DNA of 9,672 bases from Deltaproteobacteria bacterium (GTDB lineage: Bacteria; Desulfobacterota; WTBG01), in assembly GCA_013139225.1 (NCBI GenBank), contig WTBG01000329.1, positions 1-9,672 of the forward strand, written 5' to 3'. Both the position numbers and the translations under genes were made by a program. This document shows, piece by piece, positions 5,520 through 9,672 of this stretch. Under the pieces are notes generated by a model. It was not told the DNA's origin and did not search any database. It saw only the letters and a list, made by a program, of their open reading frames with translations. How positions within the stretch are numbered: position 1 is the first letter of the stretch; each line of letters begins with the position of its first letter.

Positions 5520-6383
5520 ATGAGTGTTCTTTTTGAGCGGATGGTTATAGTCGGATTAGGGTTGATTGGTGGTTCTCTCGCTAAGGCTGTTAAGGAGAAG
5601 AATCTTGCAGGTGAGATTTTGGGTATTGGAAGGAGTGAGGAACGTTTAGCACGTGCTAAAGATCAAGGCATTATTGATGGGTATTCTGTTCAGGTAGATG
5701 ATGCCTTAAGTAAAGCTGATTTAATTGTTGTTGCTACTCCGGTAGGGATTATAATCGATTGGATCAAAAAGATGATTCCTTTTTTAGGAAAGGAAACCAT
5801 TGTTACGGACGTAGGCAGTGTGAAAAAGCAGATCGTTGATAGGGTAGAGGAACTCATCTCTGATTCTTTCTATTTTGTTGGAAGTCATCCTATAGCTGGC
5901 ACAGAGAATTCTGGTTTTGAAGCATCATTTCCTACTCTCTTTGAAGGCAGAAAATGTATTATTACTCCTGTTGCAACCACTAACCCAAAAGCTTTAGAAA
6001 GAGTTAAAGAACTCTGGACTCGAGTTGGTTCAACAGTGGTATGTATGGACGCTGAGAAGCATGATGAAGTTCTTGCTGCCGTGAGTCATCTCCCTCATAT
6101 CATTGCCTACAGTATGGTTAACTCTTTACTTAAAATAGAAGGTTTTGAAGAGAGCATCTTCTCTTTTTCTGCCGGTGGTTTTAAGGATTTTACTCGCATT
6201 GCAGCCAGTCATTCAGAAATGTGGAGGGATATTGCTTTGATGAACAAAGATAAGTTGATCCCGGTGATTAAACTCTTTCAAGACTATCTGAATGAGTTGA
6301 AAGATGCTATAGAGAAAGGAGATGCTGAAAAACTATTCTCTGAATTCCAAAAATCGAGGAACTTCAAAAAATTAATGAAGTAA
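5520..6383 (+). CDS. tyrA: Prephenate dehydrogenase (TyrA)
   Basis: This 287-residue cytoplasmic NAD(P)-dependent enzyme oxidatively decarboxylates prephenate to 4-hydroxyphenylpyruvate (or arogenate to tyrosine). The N-terminal Rossmann domain has VIVGLGLIGGSLA (9-21) and GIGRSEERLARA (35-46). ADLIVVATPV (66-75) and VTDVGSVK (95-102) follow. The catalytic/substrate region is GSHPIAGTENSG (121-132, His123) and VSHLPHIIAY (188-197, His190 and His193). The helical dimerisation domain includes GGFKDFTRIAASHSEMWRDI (219-238). It ends after this domain, so there is no C-terminal ACT domain. That is a common short form, without the regulatory domain that longer TyrA proteins carry. The start ATG is preceded by AAGGGTGG (5508-5515). 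It completes the pheA-hisC-tyrA cluster, although the 323-bp repeat-filled gap suggests it may have its own promoter. Confidence 0.95.
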   Translation: MSVLFERMVIVGLGLIGGSLAKAVKEKNLAGEILGIGRSEERLARAKDQGIIDGYSVQVDDALSKADLIVVATPVGIIIDWIKKMIPFLGKETIVTDVGSVKKQIVDRVEELISDSFYFVGSHPIAGTENSGFEASFPTLFEGRKCIITPVATTNPKALERVKELWTRVGSTVVCMDAEKHDEVLAAVSHLPHIIAYSMVNSLLKIEGFEESIFSFSAGGFKDFTRIAASHSEMWRDIALMNKDKLIPVIKLFQDYLNELKDAIEKGDAEKLFSEFQKSRNFKKLMK

Positions 6384-6418
6384 ATTACCACCCGCGAAAC
6401 AATAAAAGTGGTTTACCT

Positions 6419-6447
6419 TTGACAATAGGTTGTGCTATTAATAATCC
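6419..6447 (+). promoter_or_regulatory. Candidate sigma70 promoter ahead of the ABC operon
   Basis: A consensus TTGACA (6419-6424) is followed after 16-17 bp by ATAATC/TAATCC (6441-6447). The -35 box is perfect and the -10 box is partial. Transcription from here would start near or within the stem-loop at 6445-6484, giving a structured 5' leader for the ABC operon at 6535. Confidence 0.35.
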
Positions 6448-6484
6448 CAGATTTTGCAGTAGATGGCTACTGTAAATTCTGGGA
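6445..6484. other. Strong 18-bp stem-loop between tyrA and the ABC operon
   Basis: The left arm 6445-6462 and right arm 6467-6484 pair over 18 positions, with one G-U wobble and one T-T mismatch, around a 4-nt ATGG loop. The distal end is TCCCAGA/TCTGGGA. This is the most stable local palindrome in the window that I could find by eye. The right flank is A/T-rich but not a continuous T-run, so it may be a terminator for tyrA, a leader structure for the ABC operon, or a REP-like element. Confidence 0.6.
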
Positions 6485-6534
6485 TAATATTCGATTTCCA
6501 GATTATTATTATGATGTCTTGTAAGGATTGACTG

Positions 6535-7476
6535 ATGATAGAAGTTGAAAACTTAACTAAATTTTATGGAGAGATTCGAGGGATAGAAGATGTTTCCTTT
6601 TCGATAGGGAAGGGTGAGATTACTGGATTTTTGGGACCTAATGGATCAGGGAAAACAACTACGATGCGCATTCTGACCTGCTTTTTCCCTCCTACTAGTG
6701 GTAGAGCCAAAGTGGCGGGCTATGACGTTATCAAGAACCCAATAGAAGTGCGTAGAAGAATAGGATATATGCCGGAGACAGTCCCCCTCTATCCTGATAT
6801 GAAAGTGACAACGTATCTCACCTTTGTAGCTGAAGCAAAGAGGATGGGAAAGAGAGAAAGAAAAAAGAAAATTGGCGAGATTATGGAGCAATGTGGAATC
6901 CTAAAAGTTTCTCAGCGTTTGGTTGGAAATTTGTCCAAAGGGTATCGGCAGCGGGTAGGTTTGGCTCAGGCGCTTATAAATGACCCCGAGGTACTCATTC
7001 TTGATGAGCCGACAATTGGACTTGACCCCAAGCAAGTTGTTGAAATAAGACAGTTTATAAAAAATCTTGCTGGAGAACGAACGATTATATTGAGTACCCA
7101 TGTCCTTTCCGAAGCAAGCATGACCTGCGACAGGGTAATCATCATACATGAGGGAAAGATTGCAGCAGTTGATACACCCGAAAATCTTACGGATAAATTG
7201 CAGAAGACATCTAAAACATTGGTTCAAATCGAAGGGATTCAGCAGGAGATAAAGGACAAGTTAAAGACAATTAAAGGTGTTATTAATGTATTAGAAAAAG
7301 GGGAGGCTTCTCCTGGTGTGTTTTCCTATGAGGTGGAATCTGATAAAGAGAAGGAGATAAGCGGTGAGCTTTCTTACATGGTATACAGCAATAAGTGGAA
7401 GCTTGTGGAAATGAGAGCGATAAAGTTGAGTTTGGAAAATATATTTATCGAGCTAACTAAAGAAGAGAGGACGTAG
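6535..7476 (+). CDS. ABC transporter ATP-binding protein (GldA-like, ABC-2 type)
   Basis: This 313-residue ATPase has the Walker A motif GPNGSGKTT (34-42), a Q-loop region reading IGYMPE (76-81), signature LSKGYRQR (133-140), Walker B VLILDEP (153-159) with Glu158 as the catalytic base, D-loop GLD (162-164) and H-loop His189. A C-terminal extension of about 85 residues (from ~225) is typical of the CcmA/GldA/NosF-like ATPases that pair with ABC-2 permeases. It would power export or membrane-component movement with the next gene. GTAAGGA (6521-6527) lies 7 nt before the ATG. The stop codon is 3 nt before the permease start, indicating one transcript. The GldA label follows from the downstream gldF- and gldG-like genes and does not imply gliding motility. 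The substrate is unknown. Confidence 0.93.
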   Translation: MIEVENLTKFYGEIRGIEDVSFSIGKGEITGFLGPNGSGKTTTMRILTCFFPPTSGRAKVAGYDVIKNPIEVRRRIGYMPETVPLYPDMKVTTYLTFVAEAKRMGKRERKKKIGEIMEQCGILKVSQRLVGNLSKGYRQRVGLAQALINDPEVLILDEPTIGLDPKQVVEIRQFIKNLAGERTIILSTHVLSEASMTCDRVIIIHEGKIAAVDTPENLTDKLQKTSKTLVQIEGIQQEIKDKLKTIKGVINVLEKGEASPGVFSYEVESDKEKEISGELSYMVYSNKWKLVEMRAIKLSLENIFIELTKEERT

Positions 7477-7479
7477 AAG

Positions 7480-8220
7480 ATGAACTTCTATCCTATTTTT
7501 AAAAAGGAGTTGCGATCTTATTTCACTTCTCTAATTGCATATGTAATTTTAGCAGTCTTTTTAGTTTTAGCAGGATATTATTTTTATACAGATCTAGCTC
7601 TTTTCGTATTGTGGGGCGGTGCCAGTGTTCAGGAAGGATTATGGCAGTATCTGTTTCATGATATAAGGCTCATTTTACTTTTTACTATTCCTCTTTTGAC
7701 CATGAGGCTCTTCTCAGAAGAAAAGAAACTGGGAACTATTGAACTTCTGTTTACATACCCTTTTAGAGATATTGAGATACTGCTGGGGAAATATTTGGCA
7801 TGCCTGACGGTATTCTCTATCATGCTGGGTTTCACTGTTCTTTATCCTATCCTTTTGGCCATTGTATATCAGGTAGAGCTGGGACCTCTTGTTGCCAGTT
7901 ACCTGGGCATGTTTCTTCTTGGGTCTGCTTTTATCTCCTGTGGAATAATGGTCAGTTCCCTTACTGAGAATCAGATTGTAGCAGCTCTGGTTACCTCGGG
8001 GATTATTATTACCTTTTGGTTTATCGATTGGAATGAGGCAGCGGTAAGCCCATCTGTGGCGGTTGTCCTTCATCATCTGTCTTTTTTTGAGCATTTCTAT
8101 AATTTTGTTAGAGGAGTTATCGATACTAAAGATATTATCTATTTCATACTTTTTAACTTTTTCTTTTTGTTTCTAACACTCAGGTCGTTGGAATCCAGGC
8201 GATGGAGAGGATTGCGGTGA
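7480..8220 (+). CDS. ABC-2 type permease (GldF-like)
   Basis: This 246-residue inner-membrane protein has about six hydrophobic segments: roughly residues 18-38, 61-78, 104-130, 134-160, 165-183 and 217-235. The family-specific block RLFSEEKKLGTIELLFTYP (76-94), followed by a helix and LGKYLA (102-107), is characteristic of GldF-like ABC-2 permeases. It forms the transmembrane channel with the upstream ATPase. The N-terminal PIFKKELRSYF amphipathic start is also usual. GAGAGG (7465-7470) precedes the ATG by 9 nt. The stop codon TGA overlaps the GTG start of the next gene (GTGA at 8217-8220), so the two are translationally coupled. The transported substrate cannot be predicted. Confidence 0.92.
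   Translation: MNFYPIFKKELRSYFTSLIAYVILAVFLVLAGYYFYTDLALFVLWGGASVQEGLWQYLFHDIRLILLFTIPLLTMRLFSEEKKLGTIELLFTYPFRDIEILLGKYLACLTVFSIMLGFTVLYPILLAIVYQVELGPLVASYLGMFLLGSAFISCGIMVSSLTENQIVAALVTSGIIITFWFIDWNEAAVSPSVAVVLHHLSFFEHFYNFVRGVIDTKDIIYFILFNFFFLFLTLRSLESRRWRGLR
8204..8220 (+). promoter_or_regulatory. Ribosome binding site and GTGA overlap deciding the gldG-like start
   Basis: GGAGAGG (8204-8210) sits 6 nt before GTG at 8217. That GTG overlaps the permease stop codon as GTGA. The alternative ATG at 8202 lies on top of this ribosome binding site and has none of its own, so GTG at 8217 is the better start. Confidence 0.7.
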
Positions 8221-8711
8221 GAATATTTCTTAATGTTTTTGGATTACTATCAGTGGTGGTTATTTTGGCAAGTTTGGTTATCTATCTTACAGTGGATAGC
8301 CTGCTTACTTATGCTGCCATTGGTTTGCTTGTTGGGATGGTATGTCTTCTTATCTATGTTGCGGTAAGCTTTGAACATCTGAGTGCCTATTTTAGTCGGC
8401 AGTCGACCAAATCTGGGTTAAACATGCTGATAACGGTGACTGTTTTGCTTGTGATTATTGGGTTGGTTGAGGTTATTTCTGCCAGACACAATAAACGGTT
8501 TGATCTTACTGAGGAGGGGATGCTTACGCTTTCTCCATTAACCAAAAAGGTGTTGCAGGCATTGAATGAAGAGGTTAGCATCATCGTTTTTTATCAGAGG
8601 GACCAGATTTTTGAATTTAGAGATCTTCTTAAACAGTACAGAGATGAAACAGGCAAAATCAGTTATCAGTTTTTCAATTTAAACCAGAACCCTGGTAGAG
8701 CCAAAGAATAG
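8217..8711 (+). pseudogene. GldG-like ABC transporter auxiliary protein, N-terminal part ending at an in-frame TAG
   Basis: From the GTG start, 164 residues are read before TAG. Three hydrophobic helices lie at about 5-25, 31-51 and 69-87. They are followed by SARHNKRFDLTEEGMLTLSPLTKKVLQAL (88-116) and a strand VSIIVFYQ (120-127). This is the standard opening of GldG-like proteins (ABC_transp_aux family), in which an extracytoplasmic domain follows the membrane anchor. The family continues for several hundred more residues, and here the same frame does continue after the stop (8712 onward). The break falls in '...NPGRAKE-stop-RVSSYGAIVVE', where relatives usually read 'P-x-x-AK-x-YGV-x-SYG-x-VVE'. 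The stop therefore replaces a tyrosine codon. Read as it stands, the product would be a membrane anchor without its main domain. If the ATG at 8202 is used instead, the product is five residues longer. Confidence 0.75.
8709..8711 (+). other. In-frame TAG inside the gldG-like reading frame
   Basis: This is the only stop codon in a 485-codon frame from 8217 to the window end. A single base change from TAT or TAC would give it. Candidate explanations are a nonsense mutation, a base-calling or assembly error, or amber read-through. TAG is used as the ordinary terminator of at least five genes here (ends at 230, 888, 1738, 5196 and 7476), which argues against wholesale codon reassignment. Confidence 0.85.
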
Positions 8712-9672
8712 AGAGTTAGCAGCTATGGGGCTATAGTCGTAGAATCTCGGAGCAAGAGGAGAACTTACAACTATTGTACAGAGGAAAATATCACCAACGG
8801 TATCATCAGTGTAACTCGGGAAAAAGAAGAGGTTGTTTATTTTCTTAAAGGGCATGGAGAAAGTGATTGCACCAATATGGATGAGAGAGAGGGGTATAGC
8901 ATTGCTTGTTCCGCCTTAGAGACGGAAGGATATAAGGTCAGGAGTTTACTACTCTTAAGAAAAGAAAAAGTTCCTGAGGATGCATCTGTTTTAGTCGTTG
9001 GCGGACCCAGGGAAGACTTATTGCCAATTGAACTTCAGGCTATTTCTGATTATATTGTAAAAGGTGGAAAGGTTTTCTATATGATTGATCCTTATACTGT
9101 TCCCAACCTGGTGAATTACCTGAAAGAATATGACATCCTTGTTGGTGAAAATATGGTCGTTGATAAGGAGAGTAAATTGTTTGCTGGCGATATCTTTACT
9201 CCTGTCGTTCCTTACTATAGAAAACATCCCATTACACAAAATTTCGATGCGGCTACTGTATTTCCTCTTGTTCGTTCTGTAGAAATGATAGACCCACCGC
9301 AACATGATAAAGTTACTGTAAAGCCGTTAGCTCGAACAACCCCTGAAAGCTGGGCAGAAACTGACAGGGAAAGTATTAAAAAGGGCGAAGTTTATTTTCA
9401 GGAATGGGAAGATAAGAAAGGACCCATATCTGTAGTAGCAATTGCTGAGGTTTATAATGAAGCTAAAAAAGGGGGGGCTGAAGCAAAAGGATCTGAAGAG
9501 CAAAAGGATAAAAAGAAAGTCCCAGAAGGAAGGATTGTAGTCTGTGGAGATTCTGATTTTGCCAGGAACATCTATATTACTATTTTGGGCAATAAAGACT
9601 TTTTCCTTAACATTGTTAATTGGCTGGCAGAGGCAGAAGAACTTATTTCCATACGGCACAAGAAAGAAGAAG
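8712..9672 (+). pseudogene. GldG-like protein, C-terminal part, runs off the right edge
   Basis: In the same frame as the N-terminal part, 320 further codons are open to the window end without any stop. The sequence matches the ABC_transp_aux core: SYGAIVVE right after the break, then EVVYFLKGHGES (a family-typical strand and turn), VLVVGGPREDLLPIELQAISDYIVKGGKVFYMIDP, and near the end VVCGDSDFARN...GNKDFFLNIVNWLAE. A Lys/Glu-rich low-complexity linker lies just before the GDSDF block and contains an A6G7 run (9465-9477). A C-terminal membrane helix would be expected beyond the window. If translated alone, the first in-frame ATG is at 8877, which lacks a clear ribosome binding site and would remove part of the conserved domain. 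That supports a single broken (or read-through) gene rather than two genes. Confidence 0.75.

Noticed and set aside
8202..8219. ATG at 8202 as the start of the gldG-like gene
   Set aside because: It overlaps the ribosome binding site that serves GTG at 8217 and has no site of its own. The GTGA overlap with the permease stop is the usual coupled arrangement. It stays possible as a minor alternative.
8709..8711. Genome-wide TAG reassignment, pyrrolysine or selenocysteine as explanation
   Set aside because: TAG ends at least five other genes in this window, so wholesale reassignment is unlikely. Selenocysteine uses TGA. No pyl genes are visible here.
9018..9659. Minus-strand frames opposite the gldG-like C-terminal part
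   Set aside because: The plus strand carries recognisable family motifs throughout. The minus frames are antisense shadows.

Overview
The window is an AT-rich bacterial chromosome segment. It holds housekeeping genes separated by long, repeat-laden spacers. No phage, plasmid, transposase, CRISPR, rRNA or tRNA signal is visible. The spacers contain scattered 7-bp repeats, 'accacgaag'-type tracts and palindromic ends of the form ACCCCRTTAGAAA. In my experience such spacers are common in anammox-type Planctomycetes (Brocadiales), Omnitrophota and some deltaproteobacterial lineages. A GldA/F/G-like ABC system would fit those groups, but the assignment is an inference from genome style, not a proven identity.

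Layout. Positions 3-230 hold the C-terminal end of a small CHR-motif (DUF488-like) protein. Positions 571-888 encode a DUF3024 protein, 1001-1738 encode the tRNA pseudouridine synthase TruA, and 1809-2537 on the minus strand encode a metallophosphoesterase that converges on truA. A 413-bp spacer full of repeat remnants follows. Then comes a plus-strand aromatic amino acid cluster: pheA (chorismate mutase/prephenate dehydratase/ACT, TTG start), hisC (PLP aminotransferase) and tyrA (prephenate dehydrogenase). HisC and tyrA are separated by a 323-bp spacer made largely of 7-bp-phased sequence folded into a long imperfect palindrome. Past a strong stem-loop at 6445-6484 lies a tightly coupled ABC operon: ATPase (6535-7476), six-helix permease (7480-8220) and a GldG-like auxiliary membrane protein that runs off the right edge.

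How the genes work together. PheA and TyrA take chorismate/prephenate towards phenylalanine and tyrosine. The aminotransferase between them can plausibly supply the transamination step as well as the histidinol-phosphate step. The ABC ATPase and permease form an ABC-2 transporter, with the GldG-like protein as its extracytoplasmic partner. Its substrate is unknown.

The two observations most worth following are these. First, the gldG-like gene is open in one frame from 8217 to the window end except for a single TAG at 8709-8711, placed where the family normally has tyrosine. Second, intergenic heptamer-phased repeats occur in four separate spacers, and one of them forms a palindrome whose arms differ by exactly three heptads.
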